Shown here: positions 36,316 to 48,803 of the stretch, one piece after another
Layout: each line of letters begins with the position of its first letter
How positions within the stretch are numbered: the first letter of the stretch is position 1
Assembly: GCF_022539315.1 (NCBI RefSeq)
Contig: NC_066326.1
Location: 18,492,601 to 18,556,600, forward strand
From: Serinus canaria
Lineage: Eukaryota > Chordata > Aves > Passeriformes > Fringillidae
Direction: 5' to 3'
DNA length: 64,000 nt
Program-made: the position numbers and the translations under genes
The notes under the pieces: model-generated
Told to the model about the DNA's origin: nothing
The model's database searches: none
The model's input: only the letters and a program-made list of their open reading frames with translations

Positions 36316-36705
36316 TGTGAGGGCCCCGGGGAGGGCCGAGGCCTAGAGAGAGGAGATGCCGAGTCAGGGTGAAAAGGCCAGAGCCCCTCTCTTCCACCTT
36401 TCTTATCACCCTGTGACCCCATGGGTTACTTCTCCTTCACCCCTGCTACTGGACAGTTTCTGATCCCTTCCAACCCTATAGAAGGGGCTGCTTTAGCCCA
36501 TTCTGGACCCCTCCACAGACCCCTCAATAAACCATCGCTGTGGAACTGCCTTCTCCTCTCTCCGCGTCTGCTTCCCAGCTAGCCTGCCAGGCTCCCTAGC
36601 AAGCAAAGAGCTGGAATCCTGAGAGACCTGAAAATCACCAAGAGCTGAAATCACTTGGGCTTGCTAAGGTTGCCTGTGGCTAAGAGCAGCTCGGGTGCTG
36701 GGGCA
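36316..36705 (+). mobile_element. Solo-LTR-like segment, sense orientation
   Basis: It begins TGTGAGGGCCCCGGGG and ends GCTGGGGCA. Inside are CCAACCCTATAGAAGG (TATA-like, 36477-36480), then AATAAA at 36526-36531, in the spacing expected of U3-R-U5 of an endogenous retroviral LTR. The text resembles a songbird ERV LTR I recall, but the family name is not certain. I found no matching target-site duplication and no internal viral genes, so it is a solo or truncated copy. The 27-bp minisatellite lies directly upstream. Confidence 0.6.
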
Positions 36706-36924
36706 GTCAATCTCCAAAGGACTGAGCCATCTGGGGCACACAAACCCTGCAGTGCCCATTCCCTGGGCAGCCTGGGCACTGCCCAGCTCCCTCTGGGGGA
36801 TGAGTTTTCCCCTAAAATCCAGCCCAAACCTCTCCTGGGTCCTGTCCCTGGTCACTATTCCAGCATGGGCTCAGAAGCAATTTACCAGTGCTCAGCATCT
36901 CTGCAGAGCTGGTCAGAAGGCAGC

Positions 36925-37364
36925 GCTGCAAACCAAGAACTGTCACTCGTGTGGTCAGGGCAGGAACAGGCGAGAGGCAGGATCGTAGCAAAGGTGAAGA
37001 AGGCTTTGTTCAAAAGAACCACGTGGTTTTTATAGAGTGGTACCATAGATTCTGTTCTATTGGCTAACTAACAGAAACATCTATCTCACACACTGTCCTT
37101 GAGAGGAACAGAAAAATGAGGTAGAAAAACAGCACCTGCAAATTGTTTCTAGTCAATGGTTATCACATCTTTCCAGCTCCCTGAAATCTCTCACAAGCCA
37201 CTGTGAGAAACACTTGTTGTTTCTCTCTCCCTGTCCCATGGCATCCACAAAGAACCGCCTGCACATTCTGATCCTCAGCAGAGTTTAGTTTTCCCTACCA
37301 AAAGTAGCTAGAAGTGATTCTGGACTCAGAGCAATTCAAGAGAAATCATCTGAACTGTCACAGG
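36925..37364 (-). mobile_element. Solo-LTR-like segment, antisense orientation
   Basis: On the minus strand it starts near TGTGACAGTTCAGATGA and carries a CCAAT box (37063-37059) followed about 26 bp later by TATAAAAA (37034-37027), a textbook U3 promoter layout. It resembles another passerine LTR type. The boundaries are approximate and no viral coding sequence adjoins it. Confidence 0.5.
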
Positions 37365-40300
37365 TGTCCCCACAAATGGATTTAGGTTCTGAATGACAGC
37401 ACCTGTCTCCAAGAAGGAAATGCTTTTTCTTAGACATCACCTCTAAACAAGCAAAAATTTTTAAGGTGTCTTTTAAAATCTCCTATCAAAAGATTCAAAA
37501 TAGGTACCTAAAATTAGTGATTCGTTTTCCAAATGCATATTCAATTATTCAAATTAGCAGCCAAATTTGCAAAATCCCATCAGGTTCTGATTCCTCCTCT
37601 TTTTTGAGGAAGAGAATTCCACCTTGAGATGACACTTTACATCAAATGTCATGAACCAGTGATTTACTCCTCCGTAGCTAAATCATTGCAGCTCAAAAAT
37701 TAACTCAAGATTAAGAAAGAAAATAAAATTAAACTTTTTTTTTTTAAAAAAGAGAAAGAACTCAAATAATATTTTAAGAATCAAGTCATTTCTCTAGATT
37801 TAAAATAAGCCAAGAAGAGCAACAGAAACAACAGCCCCTGTTCCACAGTGAGATAGCCCAGGAGAGACATGTTTGGAAGTTTTTTTAACCAAAAATTACA
37901 ACACAAAAAAATTAGAAAGAGGGTCAATTTAAACAAAACAAAATATAATGAACAGAATTTGTGTTTTTTGCTGGGCCTGAAGTTTGAACTTCTTTCAGCA
38001 GTGGCATTGCTCAGCACTTCCAAGGGTGGATGTGGGCTTTAAAGGCTGACCCACATCACATTATCCAACACTTGAGTTTCCCAGGACAAATTCTCCTTCA
38101 GGGCTTTATAACCTCTGAGGAATAACCATTTTTTTTGACCTAAAGACAAGATTTCCAGCGGCTGCTATTGCCTTGCACTGACCTGTACTTCCCAGCACCA
38201 TGAAGACAGTTACAGTAAGCAGTCAAAAATTGAAGCTGCTCGTGTTCTTCTGTTGCTTTCTTGTGCTAGGAGTGAATTTTTGGTAAAAAATCATGCAGAT
38301 TGATAAAGCACCCACACTGGCAATACAAAAGAACTGTTGTCTATTCCTCTGATGAGGAGGAAAAGAAACAAGTAGAGCGTGTGGGCTGGTATTTAGCTAT
38401 TTTTTCTTTTGGGAGCTCCCTCTGAGAAGTCTGTTACCAGTGCTTGAGTGACAGGCACTTTTCAGAGGTGATGTAGTGAAAGGATTTAAAATTACCCAGC
38501 TGGATCTGCTCCATCACTCACAGAATGTCTGCAGTGCTAAAGAAACTCTGGATAGGGCTGAACTTAAAATTAACCAGAGCTGGGCTTCTCCAGTGTGCCC
38601 CCCTGAAGAGGGGATTTCATTTTCCTGTCACTCAGAGCAGCCAAGTGATCCCCCAAGGAATCTGTGTGGATTAGCAGCTCTGTTTTAAGGAAAAGCAAGA
38701 TGCTGATGCTTCTTTGCACATCAAGTTTCACATCAAATTCTGCCACTGAAGGCTCCTTCTGTGGGCACTGGAGGCGTTGGGCAAAACTTCTACAGGTAAT
38801 CAAAGAGTGTGAGGAGACATTTCTTCAATTCACACCTGCTGTAATAACATCTCACAGCCTCTCTCCTAACATGCCTCCTGCCCTGAAATCAGTCAGGAGT
38901 GGGTTTGACACACAGAGGGAGCAGAGGGGGAAAAGCATCCTGGCTGTGAGAGCAGGAGCTGTGAGCAGCTCCTCTGCCAGGGCTCTGCAGATCTCTGCAG
39001 CTGGGGATTCTGCAAATCCTCCACATGGGCCCTTCAAACAGGAGTTTTCTATCCTGACTCTATCATCAGTGAATTCTTTGGGCTGCTTCAAGCCCAACTC
39101 CTGCTTTTTCTCCCCTTTCCTTGCTGTGCACCCCCAGTGCCAGGAGCACAGGGAATCTTTAGGCAGGTTTTCCCCACATACAATTATTCTTTACCTTCAA
39201 TCCCAAACTCCAGTGGCCTGGTGCAGTGAGAAACAGGACGTGCCACTGAAGCAGTGCCCCTGGAATTCTGTGTGCAAACAAACCCTGCTGCCAGGGTGAC
39301 ACATCAGCTCCCGGTCCACGGCAGGTTTGCCTCACACAATAGATCCACCAAACAGCTCCCAGGGCCAGATTTCCAGCTTAAGAGAAAGGAAATGTTCCTT
39401 TCCTCCCCTCTCCTCGTGGGGAAATGGAAATTAGTCACTCCCTCCCCAGCAGCTGAAGCAGGGCTAATTGCAGTGATGGTAATTTGGAGCTGGGCTGAGC
39501 TGCTGCCCTGGCGTTTGTCCTGGTGACAACCTCAATAAATTCACTGGCACTGAGGGCTGCAGGCTTCACCTCCCAGCTCCTGGGGAATGGGGGGGTGTTT
39601 CCACACGGGATGGATTCCACCTCTGCTGCTGGAAGCACACAATCCCAGGCACACACTCATTTCTCAGCCCCTGGAAATGGGAGTTGCTGTCTGCACGCAG
39701 CGGGAGCAGGGTTTGCTCATCACCTGTAACAAATTTGGGTGGATGCAGGAGAGCTGCCATTTAAATAAAGGCCTCTGCCCCACCTGCTGTGGGAATGTCT
39801 CTGAACTAGGATCAAGGAAGCATTCTTTTTTCTTATTTAGATGGTTTTTGTCCGTTTGCAAGTCATGACTGAATCTGTACAAGAAGCTGAAATGGCTCTT
39901 TCAGAAGCTCAGTGTCTCAATCCCTTCTCCCCTGAAAGCCAGGTTCACTTCCAGGTGAGCACCACACTCCAGTAAATATTCCTTTCCTCACCTTTGTTCC
40001 AGGGTACATTTCTGAAGACATTAGCATTTTTCACGCCTTTTTTACTAGAAAGGGAAAGCATTTGTGTTGACTCTGGGCCACAGGAGCTGATGTAATTTCA
40101 TGGCAAGAAGACTCCCGCTGCCCTGAAGAATGTCAGTACAAGTTCTGAACTGACTTACCCTCCTCTGGAATAATTATGCATTCCACTCTGGCACATTTGA
40201 TCATGCAATTCTCCTGCTTTGTAGATTACATGTCTTGAGGAGGTACAAAAGGAAAGAGCAAAGGCTGGTTTATTCCTATGCCTGCACCTAACAAAATTAT

Positions 40301-40860
40301 ATACACAGACCCACACCTCAAGTGGGACTTTTAAATGTAAAATTATGTGAGAATTTACAGACTTATTTAATATGTACATTAAATACAGGCATCCTTTCAT
40401 GCAGCAAGGAGGTGCAAGCATCTCTTGGGAGGAACACAGCGGGCGGGGGGGGAAAATACATTGTTCAATTACAACTGAGCAAGCTGAAACTTGTTCAGGT
40501 TAAACAGCCCACCCTCAAACTGCAAAAAGCCAAATTTTGCCCTGGGCAGCTTCTGAAAAGCAAGCTGCCTTCAGTGGATTTGTGTGAATTTAACTGTCTA
40601 GAGTCTCCAGCCACATCAGAATCCGTCTCCCCGATCTGGGAGATAGCAGAGCCCAGCCTAGGAAGTCTTTGGAGAAGAGACCACTTGGCAATCCCACACT
40701 AAACCAGGATTAAATGTGAGCACAGGATGCAGCTGGGCTCAGAGCTGGGCTGGGATGGGAGGGATGTTCTCAGCACATAGCCACAGTCAATGTCCCTACC
40801 AAGGAGGTTTTTGGGTGCATTTCTCATCCTACCCCTCGCTGACTACAGCAAAAGCCTAAA

Positions 40861-41012
40861 ATTAAAAAAAAAAAACAAAACCAAACAAACAAAAAAACAA
40901 ACCAAAACAAAAAATAATCAACCCCCAAAAAAGGCTTTCCCCCAGCCAAAATAAAAAAAAAAAGCCTTAACCAAAACAGGCAAACAAACAAACAAACAAA
41001 CAAAAAAAACCT
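40861..41012. repeat. A-rich low-complexity tract with (AAAC)n
   Basis: Mostly A with C, including AAAC tetramer runs at both ends, about 150 bp. The minus-strand Phe/Leu-rich frame across it is an artefact. Confidence 0.9.
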
Positions 41013-42350
41013 AAAATGAAAAGAAAACCCAACAAACTGGAGGCTCAATTGGCCTGGGTTCTCTTTACAAATAGCAGACAATAAAGGCTGACTGAATAAA
41101 AGCTGAATTCAGTTTGAATTCAGTTCTGACAAAAGGGGAATAAAATCCAATTCTGCCCAGGGGCACAGAGCAGGTCAGTTTTTAGACTGAAGACACAGAA
41201 ATGGGTGTTGGCAGCACCCTGGGGAAGGAATGGTTGAAGTCACTGGACACTTGTTCCTCCCCAAAGCCAGGAAAAGGATTTTTGCTCTCCTCTCTCAGAG
41301 GTGTGTTTTGCTGCATCCACTTGAGATGGAGATATTTCAAATCCTTTTTTTTTTTTTTTTTCAGACCTTCAGACTAAAAACTCAGCAGCAAGGGCACTCA
41401 GCTCAACCTAGGGGCACATAAAGGACTTCAATGATTAATTTTTAACTCTCCTGGAACATGAATTCAACTATTTAAAAGTTCTACCTTGTTCCACAAAACA
41501 CAAAGGTTTTTTTACCCCCAGAATATTGCCATATTTTGGAGTCAGTGATGCTAAGGTGCAAAGTCTCTGTGTGTTCCTGTGGGATGAGGGTGGGACATGG
41601 AAAATCTAAACCTAAAAATGTTTCAAACAGACTCAAAAATGTCTTCACTTCTCATCTAATTCTGAGGTTCAGGTAAAGCAACAATTCCACAGTAGGAGGG
41701 GGGGTAACTGGAGCACCTGTACCTGTATCTGAATTCTCCTGTTTGAATCTCACAGATCAACCCAAAAGTCAGACTTTCTATGAGTGACTCTGATTTATGA
41801 TGGGGGCAGCACACAGTTTATGCTCACAAAATAAAGCTCTTCCTTATTTTTAAGCTTATTCTCCCAATTAACACTCTAAAGACCTCATTAATGAACATTA
41901 AAGAAAGGCCAAAATTCCCATTCAGCTGGGAACTAGAGGGCTGAGCTGTTAGCAGTGATGGGCTTTGTGCTCCCTCACACAAATGGCTAACTGAGAAGGA
42001 GTAGCAAGTTCAAGCTTGAAGTGAATTTTTTTTTTAAGCCACCAGTACATAACACTAAACATGACTTAATAATGGAAAGACTGGCACAGCCTTAAAGGAA
42101 TCTCATCAAGTAGGCAAGGTATGCCTGTGACTTCTTATAAAACAGCTCAGTCCAGTCGGAACCAGGATCCAGATTCTTTCCATAATTATGGCAGGAGGGT
42201 GGGGAAGAAGGAATATCAATTCTTTTTAAACTGGAGAGCTTCTAAAGTAAAACAAGCAGCACATTGATCTCCCATTTCCCTCAGCTCTCTTGAAAATGTG
42301 ATTTTTCATTTACATTCATGCTATAGCCAACTTTAAATCCAGCTTAACAT

Positions 42351-42453
42351 TTTTTTTTGTTGTTCTTTTGTTGTTGTTTTGTTTCTGTTTTATTTGTTTT
42401 GTTAGTTTTGGTTTTTTGAGTTTGGTTTGGTTTCTTTTTTTTTTTTTTTTAAT
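42351..42453. repeat. T-rich low-complexity tract with GTT/GTTTT units
   Basis: About 100 bp of T with G, ending in a run of about 18 T. It is roughly complementary in composition to the 40.9 kb A-rich tract. Confidence 0.9.
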
Positions 42454-42916
42454 GCAGAAATTAGAACAATTTTTATCACAATTCCCACCAGGTCAAGCTT
42501 AACATTTTTAGGACAGTTTCTTCTCTCCTTAATCAAGCTGATCACAAGGGGAATGAAGCATCACTGCTGGTCCTCATTCCACTGGTAACAAAACATTATT
42601 TACTTAGTCACACACAGAAATGACTTAATTAAAACGATAGGATCTGATGTTGTGGGCAAAATGAGAGAAGGGACTGAATCAGAGAAGTGACTGAAAATGG
42701 AGAATTTGTTGTTTGACACTTAAATAATTCCTGCCACAACAAAACCCAGATCATTCTGTGCTGTTTGCAGCCTGAATCACCTGTGCAAGTATCAGAATGG
42801 CTTTCCCTGCTTGGAAGGGCTTCTGCTGTGGATTTCTGTGACAGACCCAGCAGAACCCTGAGATTTCCTCCAGCCTGAGAAGATTTCAACCTCTCCTGCT
42901 GGCCATTGGGACCAGG

Positions 42917-43200
42917 TGTCACCACAGGACAGGAAATAACTCAGACACGCTGCTCTTTTCAGGGTGAAAGAGAGTTTTTATTTTCTGACTCCAACATTGG
43001 TGGATTTCCAAAAGCGACAGTGGATGGGAGGGTGACAGTGCCACCTCTCCAGTGACACTGCACACACCAGCAGCCCATCAGATTTCTCCTCCTCCATAAA
43101 GGAATGAGAGCAATCAGTTATTCACAGAAAGTGGGTGAGAAAGTTCCTTACAAGAATGCAAACATCAGAAGGTTCAGAAAATCTCCAAAAATCAGGGTGA
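42917..43200 (-). mobile_element. LTR-like segment, antisense orientation
   Basis: It reads AGGGTGAAAGAGAGTTTTTA on +, giving a minus-strand AATAAA at 42982-42977. The following text (CTGACTCCAACATTGG and onward) resembles a songbird ERV LTR I recall. Ends were not fixed and no duplication was found. It may extend toward 43490. Confidence 0.42.
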
Positions 43201-43492
43201 CATGGAGGGGATGGGGAGGTGCTGGGTGAGGTGAGGGGAGCAGAGAGCCCTGGTGGGAGCCCTGGAACCAGAGGCGTGGCTGTGATTAGAGCAGATCTTC
43301 CGCTGATAAGGGCAGCCTTGCATCAGCTCCTGGCTGCTCCTGCCGGTGACTCAGCAATCCCAGGAATCCGGCCCCAGCCAGGTGTGAAACCTCCATTGAT
43401 GCTTTCTAGAATTCCCCAAAATGGAGCCCTGAAGCCCTGAGCAGGTTCAGCTCTGAGGAGCTGCCCCCAGCCTCCATCCCCTGTGTGTGGTG
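43201..43492. other. Short unassigned stretch between LTR-like segments
   Basis: GC-richer than its neighbours and without coding signal. It could be the rest of the LTR to its left. Confidence 0.35.
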
Positions 43493-43869
43493 GTGTTCCA
43501 GGGTCCCCAGCACGAGGGGAGGGATGAGAATCTTGACTCCATCTTTCAGGAGGCTGATTTATTGTTTTATGATATTATATTCTATTAAAAGAAAATGATA
43601 TATTAAAACTGTTCTAAAGAAGAGAAAAGGAGACATCAGAAGGCTGGCAAAGAAAGGAATGGAATGATAATAAAAAACCCCATGACTGACCAGAGTCCTG
43701 ACACAGCTGGACCTGGGATTGGTCATCAGTTAAAAACAATTCACGTGCTGGGTAAGCAATTCTCCAAATCACATTCCAGAGTAGCAAAACAGGGAGAAGC
43801 TGAAGCTTCCCAGCTTCTCAGGAGAAAAGATCCTGGTAAAAGTATTTTTCAGAAGATATGTCAGTGACA
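43493..43869 (-). mobile_element. Solo-LTR-like segment, antisense orientation
   Basis: On + it starts TGTTCCAGGGTCCCC and ends TATGTCAGTGACA. It contains GATGAGAATCTTGACTCC near the left, GGCTGATTTATTGTTTTATG (minus-strand AATAAA at 43563-43558), and CAGCTTCTCAGGAGAAAA at the right. These blocks match a very common songbird LTR as I remember it. Length of about 377 bp and TG...CA ends fit a solo LTR. No clear target-site duplication was seen. Confidence 0.68.
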
Positions 43870-43953
43870 CCAGTGTTACAGATGGATAATGAGATGATTG
43901 GCTCTCACAATTAAAACATAACACTGTGTGAATATTGAGAGAAGCTTTAGTGA

Positions 43954-44406
43954 TGTACAGTTATGTTATTGTGCTTTAGATGCCCTCTGTTCCCCCACAG
44001 TTCCCTTCCCCCTGCATTGCTGCCATCACACAGCCTGGGCTGTCCAGGACAGGTCCAAAGAAGCTGCTCAGGTGTCCCTTGCATGGGGCAGTGGGGATGG
44101 AAAAGCTCAGGGGGTGCTCAGGGGGTGGGCATGGCAACACCTGAGCTCCAGTCCAGTGACAAAGCAGCCTGCACTGATAAATGGCACAGAGGAGCTGCCT
44201 GACAGACTCTGGGAGGGCCAGGGCTGCCTGATGAACCCAGGGCTACAAGAGCCTGAGCATCCACCTTGGAGATGAACTGGCCATGAGGAATCCACGAGGG
44301 GCAGCTCCCAGCACTGCAGCTTTTTCCTTATGCAGTCCTTTGATGTATTTTTGTTAAGGTTTAATAAACCTCTTTCAATTTTCAGAGTGAGCAGTTGTCT
44401 CTCACA
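43954..44406 (+). mobile_element. Solo-LTR-like segment, sense orientation
   Basis: It starts TGTACAGTTATGTTATTGTG and ends AGTTGTCTCTCACA. AATAAA sits at 44363-44368, about 38 bp before the end, as in ERVL-type LTRs. The middle (GATAAATGGCACAGAGG, GAGATGAACTGGCCATGAGG) matches a passerine LTR I recall. There is no internal region, so it is a solo LTR. The frames crossing it are not genes. Confidence 0.68.
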
Positions 44407-47400
44407 CCACCCCACGTGTTTGCTCCACGGCAGGAATTGGTGTGCAGGGCTCAGCAGCTGCTCCTGCTGCAAGTCAGTGCAGCACAGCACAGGAAACTCG
44501 GATTTGGAACCAAAATGGAACTGGGAGAGCAAACATTCCTGGTAATTCTGGTGACTCATCAGTCCTTTTATTTTATTTTATTTTTTCCTCCCCCTGTGAA
44601 TTTGGTGTTCTCAAAAAACCAGAATTTTTGTCCATTCTGTAAAATTCTGAAAAGTAGAACACCTCATAAAATTCTCATTGCTCAGGAGTTTGTGTTTTGG
44701 GTACTACACCAAAGCAAAGTGATTAACAAAATTATCTATGTCAAATATTTAATTAAAATATTAAAATACCTTTTTTTTTTTAATTATCCCTCTCTGCTGC
44801 CATCAGAGATGGAATATTGAATTCTATTCACCATTGGGAGGACTCAGCAGGAGAATTCTGGGGGTTTTCTCTTCTTGCCTCTGAGCAATGAGTTTGCACC
44901 CATCACTTCAAGCCAGGCCAGGTGAAAGTGACTGTGGCTGGGTTGCCAAAATTTCTTCTGAAACAGGGTTGTAGTTGTGGGGGGGAGTGGGAAAGGAATG
45001 CTTCTGTTCCTCTCCTCCCAGGAAAGACGTGTGCAGAGGGAGTAGTTGTGGGTGTTTGGGTTTGCCCTTCACAGAATAGGTCAGTTTGTGCTAGAAGCAG
45101 TAGATGCAGGAAAATTTCTGCCACCGAGCAGAGGTGTTAAGAGCAGACTTCAGGCAGCTCATGGCTGAGCCTGGAGATTCTGCCCACGTTTCTGCCTCAC
45201 CTCTGAGTGCAGCTCAGGCTGGCAGCTCTACTCTCAGATTTACAGAGACTAAAACTGAGCCTCACTTGCCACGCTGTGCCTGCTTTCTAACATTCCAGCA
45301 CTTCCTTGAGTGCTGGCAGGAAGCAGTAGCAGGCTGTGTGTGCTCCAGCAGGGTGTCACCAGGCTGGGATTTCATCATCACACTGGGACAGTGTGACACT
45401 TCCTCTGGGCTGGGTGATCTTCAAACAGGGGCCTCCAAGAAGAGGAAAAATCTCTAAGTTGCATTTCCAGTTAGGCTCATCCTTAGAGCAGGGCTCTGAA
45501 AAATCCTGAGTGATTAAAACACAAACATATGGGAATAAAATTGACACGGACGAGGAAAAAAACCATTAATTGAAACCAATCAATCTTTGTCACAGTGTTC
45601 CAGAAAGTCTGCTTCTTCTCCTGAAACAGGAATTGCTTTTACCAGGTTCCATTCAGGAAGTTTAGGAGGGGCTTTAAAACCAATTGTGAAGTCTGCCCAT
45701 TTCCTCTGTGTTGGGATCAGTAGGTCTGGGAAAGGCGATGAAATGAAGATGAAGTCAAGAGCAACTTTTGTGCCCAGTTTGCACAATGCAGCTCCAAAAC
45801 ACAATTCATCACCTAATCCAGAAAACATCTTGGTGCCAGCTCTGGTTTTCAGCACCATGCCCTTCTGAATCAGCATCCAAAGTGATTTAAAAGCACAGTT
45901 GATCCAAGCCTCAGTTTGCAGTGAGCTCCTGACACGCTCCAAGTGATTTTCTGCTCGTGCAGCTGATCTCACTGCAGCAGTGCTGAAAGCGGTTTTGCAA
46001 TAATTCAACTCGTTTCTGTCAATTTTGGAGCAGCTGGTCACTTTTTTGGAGCAGAGTGGGCTTTGAGGAGAGTGGTTTGCTCTGTGAAACATTGGCACCC
46101 ACCTGCTGCTAAGGCAAACCTTTCCTGTTCATAAACCTAAAGCAAAAGGAGCCACTGCATTCACAAGCCAATTGCACTTTAATATCAGTGCAGGCTCAGA
46201 GTCCTGTGTGTGCTGTAAGGAGGATGAGAGCCAGAAAAGGCCATGATGCTGCTGAAGGGATTGCTGTCCAGCACAGGGATAATTTACATTTTAAACACTG
46301 GGAGTGAGGGTTACTCTGTCTATTGACATTTCCCAAGGTGTACTCACAATGCAGGGAATTCCCATTTCCCAAATCCTGTGTTCTGTCATTTTCAAGAACC
46401 AGTGAGAATTTCAGCACTAAAGAGGACCCAAAAGACAGAACCTCCTTTGTGACCAGCTCTCTCCTCTACCTCTTTTGCCAAAAACCCCTCAAAAGCAGGA
46501 GACTCTGAGCAGAAAAAGTGTCACTGACACAGAACAATCCCTCCTGGATTTGTTCTGTTGGGAAAGACACAAACCTCAGGGTCTGACCAAATATTGGGCA
46601 GCAGAGCCCAGGAGGCTCTGGGACCCTGCCAAGACAAGTCCTGGGGTGCAGCAGGTGAGCCCTGAGGGGAGGTGGGGACACACCTGACCCTCAACTGGGT
46701 CCCTTGGTGGCACCCTCATCCCAGGGAACAGCACAGGGCCCCAGCTCTCAGCAGATTGTCCTAAACAACACTTAAAAATAAATAGGAATCAGTGTGAGGT
46801 GCAGTCTGAGGAATGAAATCTTTTCCAGCCTTATCTGTTTGTATGTTTATCTTCTGTTATGTTGTGTTTATCTGTACATGGATACGTTCTGTTTATCTGT
46901 ACATGTTCACCAGTTCTGTGCATCTTCATCCAAAACTGCTTTGTGAATTCTCTGGAATTCTCCTTTGGCTGCTGATATCCATAGAACATCATATATCTGT
47001 ATTCATATCTATATAATTCATATAATTACCATGGATTTGGAAAGGAAAACCCACAGTGAAAATTTCTGTAAAAACACTGGGCCGCAATATAATTTTTTTT
47101 AAAAAATCAAAACAAAGAGAAGGGAAATTAATAGGATATCATAATTACCTTCTCTGATGCCTTGTCCCCCCTGCAACGCCCAAAGCTCCTGGGAGTGGTG
47201 CAGCTTGTGTGGAATGAGTGATTTGTCAGTGCCCAGCTGCTGCAGCATCCCGCTGCTGGCTGGGCTCCTGGGAATGCCCCCCTGCATCCCTCACCTGTCG
47301 GAGTTCCTGGAGCTCCATTAATCACCAACTGCCAGCAGAGCAGGCACTGCCACCACACCCAGCCCAGCAAACACCTCGGCCAGCCTGGCTGATGCAAACA

Positions 47401-47767
47401 GCAGGAGATCGATTTCATTGATTTTCAGGCGGCTGCTCACTCACTCATTTGTAATTATTTGTATTTGTAATTATTTATTATTTGTACGAGCTTCCCACCC
47501 AAGGGCTAGATTTGAACTTGAGTTATCTGTCAGAGCGACTGCTGGTTGTTATGCCCAAACATAAAATATTACAGAAAAGTGAGATGGGTGATTTGGGAAG
47601 ATCAGAACGGGGGACACGTGGAGCACATCTCGACCAGGCAGCTTTCAGTTCTCCTTGGGTTTTCAAACGAAGCTTCCTCCGAGGTAAAACCGCGCCAGTG
47701 CTGCTGTCACGGTTAATTCCGACCTCGGGTTCAGGGATGAAAAGTGAGACAGCTCCTCGGTTTGGGA
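44407..47767. other. Intergenic, no gene found
   Basis: Mostly unique sequence. A 172-codon minus frame at 45580-46098 has an ordinary-looking composition, but I could not match it to a family and it has no promoter, splice or poly(A) support. No RNA gene was recognised. Confidence 0.55.
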
Positions 47768-48803
47768 GGAGGGATTTGTCCCCAGTTCCTGTGGCTGGGA
47801 TTTGTCCCCAGTTCCCTGTGGATGGGATTTGTCCCCAATTCCTGTGGATGGGATTTGTCCCCAATTCCCTGTGGATGGGATTTGTCCCCAATTCCTGTGG
47901 ATGGGATTTGTCCCCAATTCCTGTGGATGGGATTTGTCCCCAATTCCTGTGGGTGGGATTTGTCCCCAGTTCCTGTGGCTGGGATTTGTCCCCAGTTCCT
48001 GTGGCTGGGATTTGTCCCCAGTTCCTGTGGCTGGGATTTGTCCCCAGTTCCCTGTGGCTGGGATTTGTCCCCAGTTCCTGTGGCTGGGATTTGTCCCCAA
48101 TTCCCTGTGGATGGGATTTGTCCCCAGTTCCTGTGGATGGGATTTGTCCCCAATTCCCTGTGGATGGGATTTGTCCCCAGCTCCTGTGGATGGGATTTGT
48201 CCCCAATTCTCTGTGGATGGGATTTGTCCCCAATTCCTGTGGATGGGATTTGTCCCCAATTCCCTGTGGCTGGGATTTGTCCCCAATTCTCTGTGGATGG
48301 GATTTGTCCCCAATTCCTGTGGATGGGATTTGTCCCCAATTCCCTGTGGCTGGGATTTGTCCCCAGTTCCTGTGGATGGGATTTGTCCCCAATTCCCTGT
48401 GGATGGGATTTGTCCCCAGTTCCCTGTGGATGGGATTTGTCCCCAGTTCCCTGTGGATGGGATTTGTCCCCAGTTCCTGTGGCTGGGATTTGTCCCCAGT
48501 TCCCTGTGGCTGGGATTTGTCCCCAGTTCCTGTGGATGGGATTTGTCCCCAGTTCCCTGTGGCTGGGATTTGTCCCCAATTACCTGTGGATGGGATTTGT
48601 CCCCAATTACCTGTGGATGGGATTTGTCCCCAGCTCCCTGTGGATGGGATTTGTCCCCAGTTCCTGTGGATGGGATTTGTCCCCAGTTCCCTGTGGCTGG
48701 GATTTGTCCCCAGTTCCTGTGGATGGGATTTGTCCCCAGTTCCTGTGGATGGGATTTGTCCCCAGTTCCCTGTGGATGGGATTTGTCCCCAGTTCCCGGT
48801 GGC
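47768..48803. repeat. 26/27-bp minisatellite, about 38 copies
   Basis: The unit contains GGATGGGATTTGTCCCC followed by AGTTCC and CTGTG. Copies alternate between 26 and 27 bp through a CC/CCC difference, and vary at GAT/GCT and AGT/AAT. The array spans just over 1 kb and is very homogeneous. With no stop codon in most frames it creates 400-650 codon frames on + and up to 538 codons on minus; these are artefacts. Confidence 0.95.

Larger units (their letters stand above)
37365..42916. other. Intergenic, no gene found
   Basis: 5.5 kb of mostly unique sequence. It has an A-rich tract at 40861-41012 and a T-rich tract at 42351-42453, both listed separately. An open frame on + at 38664-39299 is the longest here, but it shows no domain, codon bias or splice context. 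No RNA gene was recognised. Confidence 0.6.

Noticed and set aside
35503..36409. Open frames of 130-268 codons across the 27-bp array
   Set aside because: Five frames are open because the unit length is a multiple of three and has no stop. There is no start, splice or domain support.
38664..39299. 211-codon + frame
   Set aside because: No domain, no similarity I recognise and no exon signals. It probably reflects locally GC-rich sequence.
45580..46098. 172-codon minus-strand frame with ordinary amino acid composition
   Set aside because: About one such frame is expected by chance in 64 kb. I could not match it to a family and it has no flanking splice or poly(A) evidence. A protein search would settle it.
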